Assembly (NCBI RefSeq): GCF_947179165.1
Contig: NC_077237.1
Location: forward strand, 14,779,523-14,843,522
Source: Solanum dulcamara
Taxonomy: Eukaryota; Streptophyta; Magnoliopsida; Solanales; Solanaceae
Length of the DNA stretch: 64,000 nt
Reading direction: 5' to 3'
Shown one piece after another: positions 46,636 through 57,382 of this stretch (position 1 is the first letter of the stretch; each line of letters opens with the position of its first letter). Made by a program: the position numbers and the translations under genes. Below the pieces are notes generated by a model that had not been told where the DNA came from, did no database searches, and saw only the letters and a program-made list of their open reading frames with translations.

Positions 46636-48015
46636 TACTCCTTCCGTCTTTACCTTTGACATACATTAGGGTGATCAAGGACATGTACGAGGGAGCCAAA
46701 ACCAGGGTAAGGGCAGTAGGAGGGGACTCAGATCACTTCCCAGTGGTGATGGGATTGCATCAAGGATCAGCTCTTAGTCCTTTTTTATTTGCCTTGGTGA
46801 TAGATGGATTGACGTGACAAATTCAAGGTGAAGTGTCATGGTGTATGCTTTTCGCGGATGACATAGTCCTGATTGATGAGACTCGCAGCGGAGTTAACGC
46901 TAAGCTGGAGGATTGGAGACATACCTTGGAGTCTAAAGGGTTTAAGTTGAGTAGGACCAAGACAGAGTACTTAGAGTGCAAGTTCAGTGAGACACCTCAG
47001 GAGGTTGGCGTGGAAGTTAGGCTTGGTGCTCGGGCCATCCAAAAGAGAAGTAGTTGCAAGTATCTTGAGTCTATCATGCAAGACAGCGGAGAGATTGACG
47101 ATGATGTCACACATCGTATTGGGGTAGGGTGGATGAAATGGAGGCTCGCTTCCGGAGTGCTATGTGACAAGAATGTGCCACCAAAACTTAAAGGCAAGTT
47201 CTACAAAGTGGTGGTTAGACCGGCTATGTTGTATGGTGCGGAGTGTTGGCCAGTTAAGATTTCTCACATTCAAAAGATGAAAGTTACCGAGATGAGAATG
47301 CTGAGATGGATGTGTGGGCATACCAGGAGCGACATGATTAGAAATGAGGCTATTCGGGATAAGGTAGGAGTGGTCTTGGTGGAAGACAAGATGCGGGAAA
47401 TGCGACTGAGATGGTTTGGACATGTGAAGAGGAGAGACACAGATGCTCCAGTGCGGAGGTGTGAGAGACTGGCCATGAATGGTTATAGAAGAGGTAGGGG
47501 TAGGCCGAAGAAGTATTAGAGTGAGGTGATTAGACAGGACATGACGCAGTTACGGCTTACGGAGGACATGACCTTAGATAAGAGGGTGTGGAGGACCCAC
47601 ATTAGGATAGAAGGCTAGTTCATAGTCTCATTATTCTTCTATATTCATAGGCGTAGTAGTGAATTACGATCTCTTGCGCTTTGACTTCTGATTTCTGTTA
47701 CTATTTACTACTTTCTATGCTTTGACTACTCTATTTTATCTGTGACACTTTTATTATTTATTTATTTGTTATTTGTTATTTGTATTTATTTGTTATCTAT
47801 TCGTTATTTGTTTGTTGTTTTTCTCATAAATCTTTTAATTTTCTATTCTTATCTAATATATTTTATGCGTTTATGCTTTTACTGAGCCGAGGGTCTCCAG
47901 GAAACAGCTGTCCTATCTTGGTAGGAGTAAGGTCTGCGTACATTCTACCCTCCCCAGACCCCATGTTGTGGGATTTCACTGGGTTGTTGTTGTTGTTGTA
48001 CTCCTTCCGTCTTTA
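46636..48015 (+). mobile_element. 5'-truncated RTE-type LINE with 17-bp target duplication
   Basis: The insertion proper is 46653-47998. TACTCCTTCCGTCTTTA occurs at 46636-46652 and again at 47999-48015, the typical longer duplication of a non-LTR retrotransposon. The 3' end is GGGTTGTTGTTGTTGTTG, the simple TTG tail seen in plant RTE elements. The 3' untranslated part contains GAGGGTCTCCAGGAAACAGC and AGGTCTGCGTACATTCTACC, also found in the second copy at 62013-62479. Confidence 0.92.
46660..47617 (+). pseudogene. non-LTR reverse transcriptase, C-terminal half
   Basis: The frame begins inside the RT (VIKDMYEGAKTRVRAV, GLHQGSALSPFLFALVIDGL), meets a TGA near 46817, then continues with the catalytic box [23 protein letters not shown] [28 protein letters not shown], the RTE-specific C-terminal part ([39 protein letters not shown]) and GRPKKY. 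A TAG at 47518 stands where W is usual. Beyond it the family end SEVIRQDMTQLRLTEDMTLD runs to TAG at about 47617. Endonuclease and the start of RT are absent through 5' truncation. It is a dead copy. Confidence 0.9.
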
Positions 48016-48274
48016 TTTACTTGTCAAATATTTTCTAATTTGATTTTCCTTTTTACTTGTCATTTTTGACAAATCTAGGAATGAGAGTTTTTTCTTTCTA
48101 CTATATCTTCAATTTATTAATATTGAGTTAATGTCTTTAAAAAATCTAGTGAGTAAACATATTTAAGACTCTATCAATTAATAAAGATAAAATGGTAAAC
48201 TCACTATACCAATTATTATTTTCTTAATAGGCATGCCAAGTCAAACTTTGACAAGTAAAAAGGGATAGATGGAG
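48001..48274. mobile_element. Stowaway-type MITE (274 bp), split by the LINE
   Basis: Ends are CTCCTTCCGTC and the inverted GATAGATGGAG; the arm CTCC-TC-TC-TTACTTGTCAAA is shared between the left end and the inverted right end (about 20 of 28 positions). A TA follows at 48275-48276, and TA precedes both copies of the left end (46636-46637 and 47999-48000), as expected of Stowaway insertion into TA. The LINE landed 15 bp inside the left end, so the first 15 bp are present twice. Confidence 0.85.
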
Positions 48275-48279
48275 TATAT

Positions 48280-49020
48280 GTTACTCACTCTGTCCCCACT
48301 TATGTGACACATGTGAAATTTTGAAGGTCAACCAAATTTTAATATGGTCTAACATAATTTTCAAATAATATTTGTTATTTCCACGGTTTAATCTGTGACA
48401 CATATTAAATTTTGAAAGTCAACTAAATTTTTAGTATGTTTGTTTAAATATTTTAAGTTATTAATTATTATGACTTATATTATTCTTAATTAACCAAATT
48501 TTTAAATAATATATGTTATTTTTCCTATCTCAATTTATGTGGCATGCGTAAAATTTTGAGAGTTAACCAGATTTCTAATACGTTTTTAATATTTTAAGTT
48601 ATGATTTATAGAACTTTTAAATTAATTTTTAAATAATATATGTTACTCCCTCTGTCTCAATTTATGGGGTACATGTAAAATTTTGAGAGTTAATCACATT
48701 TTAATATGTTTTTCAAATATTTTAAATTATTATTATTGTGATTGATAGTACTCTTAACGTCATTTTTAAATAATACATATTATTTCCCCAGTCCTAATCA
48801 TGTAGTACGGGTGAAATTTTCAAGAGTTAACCAATCCCAATTTATGCGACACATGTGAAATTTGGAGAGTTAATCACATTTGAATATATTTTTCAAATAT
48901 TTTAAGTTGTTAATTATTGCGATTTACAGTACTCTTAACGTAATTTTCAAATAATATATGTTACTCCCACGATTCCAATTATGCACTATGGGTGAAATTT
49001 CTAGAGTAAATCATATTTTT
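48280..49020. repeat. about seven degenerate copies of a Stowaway-end-like unit
   Basis: Copies of (TTACTCCCTCTGTCTCAATT)TATGTG-CACATGTGAAATTTTGAGAG followed by TTAA-CA-ATTTTTAATATGTTT and TTTTTAAATAATATATGTTA start at about 48282, 48378, 48515, 48641, 48778, 48832 and 48959. Similar sequence also lies at 46520-46635 before the LINE. Unit lengths are irregular (about 55-140 bp), so some are truncated. Confidence 0.75.
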
Positions 49021-51274
49021 AATATTTTAAGTTAATTTTTAATATTATTTTCATAATACATAATATATAAAATGAAAAATAAGACAAATAAATTAAAACA
49101 GATAAAATAATAGAGGAAGTTGAAGGAGAAGGTCAAACCGATCAATTGACCGGCTTACCCTAAACTCATTCACTCTTATATTATAGAGTAATTTTATACG
49201 ATTTTTATAATTTATTGATATTACCTAGACACTCCAAGTTATTTGAAAAATTATTATTATATAAGGTAATTTTTATTTAAAATAATTTTTCATTATTTGT
49301 AATATATTCAAGTATTTACGTAATGAATAAAAATATTTTGGGTGTGTGAACTCCACTTCTGCAATAAATGAAAAGAGTGTTACATAAATTATAATGGAGG
49401 AAATAAATAAATAAAATTCTGAAGGTAAAAGTAAATTAATCAGAAGCAAAAGATAAAAGAAAAGGAGCCGTTGGAGTGGCGGTAGTTTAGTCATAGAAGC
49501 ACACTTACCAATGCAATTAATTACTCATTAATTTCACTGACACAGACGTATCAAAGAGAATGCTTGGTTTTTTTTTCCACCGTTCAGAACCTATATTAGA
49601 GTTTTGATTAAATTTAAATTGTGTATTATAGAACCTATTCAAAGATGAAGCTTTCAATAAAATTTTATTCATATTTAAAATTCGAATTCAAAATCTATAA
49701 TTAATAATAAAACAATTATTATTGCGCCACAATCTATATTGGTAAAGAAAATGCTTGTTGCCAATATGTGCAAGGTTATTTTCCCTTTAAAAGATAGAGC
49801 CCACACAAATACAATGCAACAAATATTCCTCCAAACAAAGCAAAAATCCATTGCTTTCTGCACTGGAGCGTTTGTGAATGTGTCATGTAGTACTGAATGA
49901 TTTTATTTTCTATTTTGTCATTATTCATTCTTTTTCTAATCTATCTTTTTATGGGTTAAACACAATAATAATTTGATTCACAAATATTATGTTGGAATTG
50001 TAATTCCTTAATCAGTTTCTTTAAGTGTTTCTATCTAATTATTATTATTATTCGAACTATTTCCTTCCTTCTCTTTTAGTTATCATATTTTTTTTAAGAA
50101 TTAAATGTTATGAGCTTTGATTAGTAATTTAGGATGTGTTTTTTTATTGTATTAATATGAAAAAAATTGTATTTGATAGTACTTTTAAAATAGTTTTTAA
50201 ATATTAAAATTTTTATTTTAAAATATCGAATTAATATAATGTAATTTAATTTTTAAGAATTAATCAGATCAACTCTAAAAAAATGCAACATGACAACTAA
50301 AAAAATGGAGAAAGTACTATTCAATAGCATATTTGACGAAAAATAATATCATACTTCCTCATTCATGATGATATTTGATGGGAGACGAAATTTAATTGAG
50401 ATAAAATTTGAGAAGAATAAAAAGATTTTAAAAATTTGTAATCTAAATAATTCACAAATATAAAATAATCATAGATATTTATGTGACTTAAATAATTCAA
50501 TTAAGCATAAAATGAAAAGTTTACGTTATAAGTCTCCAGAAAATATCCTTCATACTTTCAAGTTAAAATTAAATTAATTAAAAAAAAATCAAGTATCATA
50601 CATTTTTAGACGGATTAAAAAAATAAATAGTTTTTTTCATAAATTATGAAAATATTGTAGTAATCCATGTGGAGATTATCTTAACCCTTGTTAAATCTTA
50701 AACCAAATAAACAACACTATTGTTGAACCCCTGTTAAATCTTTGTTGTTATGAAGAAAAAGAGGAAATGAAGGTAAAGTAGCATTTCATGCACACATTCC
50801 GAGGCTAATGCATTCAACTGTACAAGATTCCCTCCTTTCTTCTTCTACCTATTTTCTCATCATTTCAGTATGGTCCCTTTGCTTAAAAAGTTGAACTGAA
50901 ATACACTGTTTTTATTGAGTTGTTTTCATTTTCATTTCATTGTCCAATCGATTCAGGTTACCTTTTTATGGGGTTAAAGATTACTATTTTGTTTGCTTTT
51001 CACTGTCTACTCTGTTTTATCTTTTCTTCAACTTCAGTTGGGTTTTATTTACTGAAGAGGTGTGATTAACGAGTATTTCTTTTTCTTTTTGCAGTTTAAT
51101 TATATGGGTGTGAACTCCTTTTTCTCCCTTTTATCTGTTTTGATGAAAGAAGGGTTTTTGATTTGGTGTTAGGGTTTTAGTGTTTTTTGGGGGAAAATAT
51201 GTGTTAATGGTGGAAATGTTCAATTCAGTGAAGTGGGTGGTTTGATTTGATTTATCTTTTTTTATTGTGTAAAA
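49021..51274. other. upstream region of the DUF632 gene
   Basis: AT-rich. No supported gene from 49021 to about 50800. 50800-51274 probably holds the promoter and 5' leader of the downstream gene: pyrimidine-rich tracts such as CTCCTTTCTTCTTCTACC at 50831 and a possible leader-intron acceptor TTTTTCTTTTTGCAG at 51081-51095. No clear TATA box could be assigned. Confidence 0.4.
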
Positions 51275-54200
51275 ATGGGTGCGGCAAGCTCAAAATCTGA
51301 GAGGAGTGAAGCTCTGAGATTGTGTAAGGAAAGGAAAAGATTTATAAAACAAGCAGTTGATTCTAGGTACGCATTAGCAGCTGCTCATGTTTCGTATGTT
51401 GAATCTTTGAGAAATATAGGCATTGCTCTTAGGAGATATGCGGAGGCTGAAGTGTTGATAGCATCATCTTTATCAACTTCAGCTACTGAGCTTGATAAAA
51501 CCCCATCTCATTCATCGTATCCATCACCATCAGCATCTCACATTGGTGGGGTTTCAGATTCCCCTATTCTAAATGGAAGCCCCCTTTCACCTCCTCCTAT
51601 TGCTACTCGGTTGAGTTACATGAGGTCTGCTCGACCTAATGCTGTCACTGTTAAGGTGAGTCCACATTCAACCAATATGTATGTTGATGATGTTGATTAC
51701 TCAACCCCATTACCCCCACCGCCACCTCCAGATTCAGGGTCCTGGGATTTTTTTGACCCTACAGATAATGAGAGCTTTAGGTTTGTTACACATAATGGTA
51801 GGCAACTGAACTTTGATGAACTTGTTGAAAAAGATAATGATGGTGACAATGGGATTCAAGAAGAGTTCTTGACACCTAAATCTGAACCTAGAAGTAATGG
51901 TCATGGTAAATCAGAATTTCATGATTCTAGTTTAGTTATGCCTAAGAGGGCTGAGAATAATAGTCAGAAAGTAGGTGATGGTGAGGCTAAAGATGTGAGC
52001 AGTGAGCAGGAAGCAAATGGTTCAGTTGGGACTACGATTGGTAAATCTGCCTTGCAAGTATCTGGTTCAAAGGGAGATAAGTCTTTAGTGGATGAAAGAG
52101 AGGATCCTTCAGAGTTCATAACTCATAGAGCCAAAGATTTTCTTTCTAGCATAAAGGACATTGAACATCGATTCTTTAGAGCATCTGAATCCGGAAAAGA
52201 GATTTCAAGAATGCTCGAAGCTAGCAAAATCAGAGTTGGGTATTCTGAGGCTAAAGGTAACTAATTGTCTCTTACAGGCATTTAAAAAATGTGTTTTTAT
52301 TGCTAAATTTGGTTTTTGCATCGTTTTGCCTACTGGAATTCACATACTTTTTGTTATCTATGGTCAAGTTCTAATACATTCCTTCTTCAGGAAAATCTTC
52401 GGTGTCTGCCTATTTGTCTTCTATGGGCTCAGGTTGCTGCAGTAGAGCTGGTGAAAACATGTCTGGTGGTAATTTCATTGAACAAATTAATAAACCATGT
52501 CTTCATATAAAGTTATTTAATTAAATATAACAAAAACAACCTCAAAAGAGGAAACATAAATTTAGATTCAGGCTATAGATTGCGGAGTTTGTGATTTTAC
52601 GTAATTGTATTACTTCAGTGGTAGTAAATTGGGGTTTCTTCACGAAGGCTTTGTGTTAGTGAGATTATCACATCAACTTGTAATTTCCAGAGCTGCAAAG
52701 ATTGACTATTGTAGGCTTTTTTCTGGAAAACAATTGTTTTTATTATGAACAAAATAGTTACATTTTTATCAACTTTTTGAGCTTACTTGAAGCGAAAGGT
52801 TGATCTTAAAACTTTTGGAGCACTTTAAACCTTAATATTGGTGAAGTGGGTGTTTAAGTCAGAATGTCGACAGATTTAGCAAAAGAGGTCCGTTGAGAAA
52901 CTTTGCAGCACATGCATCCTCGACAATTGTCTTGAAAGTGGCTATTTGTTCTTTCGTGGTCATTTTAAATCATATCTGAGTTTTCGTCCTACATAATTCT
53001 TGTCCACTTCTTTCCTTCTTTGAGCGAATTGGGGCATTGGGTAGGTTGAGTGTGGGCGAGAAAGCTGGTGGTGACTGCAGGTGGCTGTGGCAGATGGACG
53101 GGTTGATGTCTTGTTGATGGTGGATAAAGGCTTTTGTAATTGCGTCGTTGTCTTTGTGCTGATAGCAGTGTGTAGAGCATATTGAAGGAAGAAAGGAGTG
53201 CAAGAGTTGTGCGCAGACGAGAGAAATTGGGAATGCAGAGGTCCTTGGTGCTGATACCAGTGTGTATATCATATTGAAGGATCAAAGGGATATAGAAAAA
53301 TCGAAATAGGAAGAAAGAAAAGAAAAAGAAAGGAAGCAAGAGAGGTTAGAAGAGAGAACAAAAAGTTAAGTGAAAAAATACAGTGAAGGCTGTGGTGGAG
53401 GGATGCAAGAGTTGTGAGTGGGCGGTGGAGCTCGGGAATGCAGAGGTAGTTACCTCGGTTAAACTTTTGTCTTACTCCGAGAAGATCACTGAGGTGTCCT
53501 AAGTTATAGACCAAGGGTGTGGCCAGGTGGTCAATGAAGTGGGTTGAGACCATGAGTTCTTAGGCTCAAATTCTAGTGGAAACAAAAACATTAGGTAATT
53601 CTTCCCCTTTGTCCAACCCTTGGTGGGTAGAGGTACTTAGTACCTGTGCTAGCTAGAAGGTACCCTGTGAAATTAGTTAAGGTGTGTGCAAGTTGGGCTG
53701 GACACCACGATTACCAAAAAGGAAGTTATAACTTGTGATGGCCATGACTTTAAATCTTGGAGTTTTTTTTTTTGTTAATCTTATCTTTAACCTTTGATGG
53801 TGTGCGGGGATTTAAGATGTTAATTTGATTTGTGAATTTAAATGTTACCTTCTCAAGAAAAAATAATAATTTTGATTTGTGAATTCTTAGAACTTATGAA
53901 TGTCTTGAAAGATCACAAGTTGGAAGACTTCATATAAATTTAATTTTGAGACAGGGAGAGAGTATTTGCTTTTTACGTCCATCCAAGTCTAGGCTGAAAT
54001 GTCCATGATTCAAGAAATTCCAGTCCTAATGTGCTCCAAAAAATTTAGGGATTTTTTTTTAAACCCCCCCCACAAATATAGGAATTTAAATCACTACTAC
54101 CGATTAACGGAACTGAAAGCATAAATAACTATCAAACTTGTTTGGAGTAATGTTGGACAAAATTGATTATGGAGTTAACGATAAAAAAAAATGATTATGG

Positions 54201-57200
54201 AGTAAGTTTTTTTTTAATAACCAGGGTGGTCAGGCCAGCTTTTGTGCGCCTCGACTAATTCCACGGGATACCTGCCACCTTCAAGCAAGGACAAGTACCT
54301 AGTAACTCTGTCCCCAAGGCTAGGACATATGGAAAGAAATCACCTAGTATTAGAATTATGTAGTTCATAAATTTGCTAGCACAGCAGCACTTAGAATAAA
54401 AGCAGGTCTTTCACAAAAATCATTTGCTTTTTATATTTTAGTTGATCAAAGCATCTTCTACTCTTTTTTCCTGTTCATTGCTGTTCTAATACTCTTGTGC
54501 TATGCAGAAGCAGACCATGTAACAAAGGTGATTATCTGGAAGAGGACCACATCCTCAAGATCATCTTCATCGAGGAATCCTCTTAATGGTAAGGATGACA
54601 ATGATGATAGTGGAAGTGATTTTGTTGAAGATTTTTGCATGATAGCTGGAAGCCACTCATCCACCCTTGACAGAGTGTATGCATGGGAGAGGAAACTTTA
54701 CGATGAAGTGAAGGTACTGACCTAAAAACTTGAGTGTCCTGATTATTTTGAATATGGAGCAGATAGCTCAGGGAGCTTGAAATTACAGGTCAAGTAATTA
54801 AAGTATAAATAAGAGCTGAATCTTCAGATATTAAGAAGTGGACTCCAAGAAATGGTTGCTAACTATGGTTTATAGAGTAAAATACACCATTCTTTTTTAA
54901 AAAAAGAGTTAAGAGTAAAATACTGCTGAATTTGAGATTTAAGGATAATTTTAGTCTACTTAATCAAAATAGGATAATCTTAGTAGATACACATTAAACA
55001 AAGAGTACACTGAGGACATAACAGGTGGTGAAATGACCCTTCAATTGATAGTTGTGATGTTCGGTCCAGCTTGTGTGCACCTCGACTTATTACACGTGTT
55101 ACTGCTACCTCTCACCAGCACGAGTACTGGGTAGCTCTGTCCACCAATACTTGGACAGATGAGTAGAAATCACCCAATGTTTTTATTTTCGCTGGAATTT
55201 GAACCTGAGACCTCATATTTCTCAACCACTTCATTGATCGCTAGGTCACAACATGGGTGTTGTCATACTAAACTACACAATGTGTAGCCTATTGAGGCCC
55301 CTAGGAGTATTAGCTTAGGGAAGATAGCTACATTGCTCTATAACCAGAGATCTGGAAATACTAGGTTTATAAGAAAATTCAATAAGAAGTTACTCGGGAA
55401 GAAAATGCTGAAATCTATCAGACTCTCTCTTTTCTGAATTTCTCTGTCCTCTTGGTGTACCACAGAACTTCATGTGAGCCTTCTATATTACTCATTCCAC
55501 ATTATATACATGTAACGCATTGTTGCACTTTAAGTCTCTTGTTAACATGTTTTGCACTTATAAGAACGTTGTCTTGCAACTTTTCCTTTTTTGACAACAT
55601 TCTATTCTGCTTGAGGTGTTTGAGCAAGTTTCTTTTATCCAGTCTCCTAACCTTAATCAACATAGTGATTAAATTATATTCATTATCATTGAGCTTCACT
55701 TACATAGAAGTCTTATCGTTTGTTATCCTCCTCGATGATGCCGAAATGTATCATCGTGCTGGTGCAGTAGTTGCTGTGGAAGTGCACTTTTATAAGTATC
55801 CCTTTTTTTTGTTTGATAAAGACAGAATCCAGTTGACGATAAGAATGTTTAACAAGTTATGTTTATACCCATAAAAAGGAATGTTTGACAAGTTATGTTT
55901 ATAAAGTATTTGGTTTTTAGGTCCATGTTTTTCTACAGTATTCCAAATTACCAATCAGACCTACCAGTTCAATTGCTTTAGACCGGAAAATACTTCTTTC
56001 AGAAGCTGTTCTGGATAATCAGGAGCTTCATTTACTCCAGTTCTCACTAGTGCCAACTGCCAATAGATACAGCCAATCAAAGAATGTTTTTTCTGCAGAG
56101 TGGGTTCAAGTGTCTTTTAGTATAGATACTAATATTGATAAGATAAATTTCATTTTGGTTTCTGGACCTTCCATAGCTTTGTTGTACTTCACACCTCATC
56201 ACTGTTCTTGAGGAAATGAAAATGAACTATAGAGCCTTTCACAGGCATGCCATTTTTGTGGTAATTTTTTAGAAGATAATTTCTCTAACTTGTATATTTC
56301 AAAGCTCATTTGCTGGTCATCCTCTTTAATTTGTAGACGATTGAGTCAATCAGGAGAGATTATGATCGGAAGTGTAATCAACTTAGGCATCAATTTGCCA
56401 AAGATGTTAGCACTCAAATAATTGACAAAACACGATCAGTGGTGAAGGATCTCCATTCACGCATCAGAGTGGCTCTATATTCAGTTGATTCAATATCAAA
56501 GCGGATAGAGAAAATGAGGGATGAAGAGTTGTTGCCTCAAATTTTGGAACTTATCCAAGGGTAAGGATAACAATTTTTTAGCTCTTCCTGCTATCAGACA
56601 TTTAATTTGAGGAACTGTTTTATTTAAAGCATTTCTATGGTCATGTCCATTCACATGTCTTGTATGTTTGCTATTATATTTACTATTAGATTCGTAATAT
56701 CTGGGCTCCATGCAGATTGATCAGAATGTGGAGAGCAATGCTTGAATGCCATCATGCCCAGTATATAACCATTTCTCTGGCATACCATGCCAAAGCTTCG
56801 GCTTCAAGTCCCCAGGGTGACACTCAAAAGCTGATAATGAGTCAGCTGCAGGATGAAGTAGAGTGTTTTGGCTTGAGTTTCGCCAACTGGATTAACAGTC
56901 ATACTTCATATGTGGAAGCTCTTAACAGCTGGCTGCAAAACTGCATCCTACAACCACGTGAGCGAACCAAAGGCAGAAGAGCATTTTCCCCTCGACGAGT
57001 TCTGGCCCCACCAATATTTGTGCTTTGTCGCGACTGGTCCACTGGGATTAAATCTCTGCCTTCTGAAGAGCTTAGTGATGCCATCAAGGACTTCTTGTAT
57101 GACCTGAGGCATTCAGTTAGACACCACTCCGAGGAACTGCAAAAGAAAGAAACTACTCCTGAACCAGGGAATGAGGAATTGGAAGCGAAAGATGAAGAGA

Positions 57201-57382
57201 AGATCGATGAGAAGTCATCAAATTTGAATTGCATACACTCGAGTTTAACAAGGGTTCTGGACCGTCTGACCAAGTTCTCCGAGGCTTCTTTAAAGATGTG
57301 TGAAGATATCAGGCAGAAATGCGATACAGCTCGAAATGCATATCTGAACTATCGACCAGCACCTAGATCCTTCAGTATATGA
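51275..57382 (+). CDS. DUF630/DUF632 protein (NRG2-like family), five exons, complete
   Basis: Exons by splice signals and phase: 51275-52256, 52391-52465 (or -52468), 54508-54713, 56337-56560, 56716-57382; 2154 nt, 717 residues. The start MGAASSKSERSEALRLC gives an N-myristoylation signal (Gly2, Ser6) and the DUF630 domain (residues 1-60, RYALAAAHVSYVESLRNIG). A Ser/Pro-rich linker with PPPPPP near residue 147 and a WDFFDP motif follows. DUF632 starts near residue 275 (FITHRAKDFLSSIKDIEHRF, SRMLEASKIRVGYSEAKG, WERKLYDEVK, KDLHSRIRVALYSVDSISKR, MWRAMLECHHAQYITISLAY). The tail is Glu/Lys-rich. The family includes Arabidopsis NRG2 (nitrate signalling) and related nuclear or membrane-associated proteins; specific role unknown here. 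ATG context AAAAATGGGT is good. Introns 2 and 3 carry SINEs. Confidence 0.93.
52257..52390 (+). other. intron 1 of the DUF632 gene
   Basis: GT at 52257 (AAAGGTAACT) to AG at 52390 (CTTCTTCAG). Reading through the donor meets TAA at once, so retention would truncate the protein after residue 329. Confidence 0.85.
53157..53450. repeat. short direct repeats in intron 2
   Basis: GTGCTGATAGCAGTGTGTAG at 53157 recurs as GTGCTGATACCAGTGTGTAT at 53249, each followed by CATATTGAAGGA. TGCAAGAGTTGTG with GGGAATGCAGAGGT follows at 53199-53240 and again at 53404-53446. Partial tandem duplication. Confidence 0.7.
53501..53730 (+). mobile_element. tRNA-derived SINE in intron 2, with 8-bp target duplication
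   Basis: Insertion 53509-53722 between copies of AAGTTATA (53501-53508, 53723-53730). Pol III promoter-like boxes: TGGCCAGGTGGT (A box) at 53520 and AGGCTCAAATTCT (B box) at 53561. The body has TGGTGGGTAGAGGTACTTAG and GTACCCTGTGAAATTAGT. It ends GACACCACGATTACCAAAAA. Type common in Solanaceae genes. Confidence 0.85.
54207..54350 (-). mobile_element. truncated SINE, minus strand, intron 2
   Basis: Reverse complement matches the 3' half of the SINE at 53501-53730: starts with TTTTTTTAATAACCAGGGTG (A-tail reversed), then GCGCCTCGACTAATTCCACG and AGTAACTCTGTCCCCAAGG. The tRNA-like head is missing. Confidence 0.75.
55050..55260 (-). mobile_element. SINE, minus strand, intron 3
   Basis: Reverse complement shows GACCTAGCGATCAATGAAGT (A-box region), AGGTTCAAATTCC (B box, plus strand GGAATTTGAACCT at 55193) and the body TGGTGGACAGAGCTACCCAG. 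Ends of the insertion and its target duplication were not defined. Confidence 0.8.

Noticed and set aside
46997..47476. Three minus-strand open frames
   Set aside because: Shadows of the LINE reverse transcriptase on the plus strand; no known domain.
55452..55874. 140-codon plus-strand frame
   Set aside because: Inside intron 3 of the DUF632 gene, Leu/Ser/Phe-rich with no known domain; splice phases exclude it from the main mRNA.
56899..57273. Minus-strand open frame of 124 codons
   Set aside because: Exactly antisense to exon 5 of the DUF632 gene, whose plus-strand frame matches a known family.
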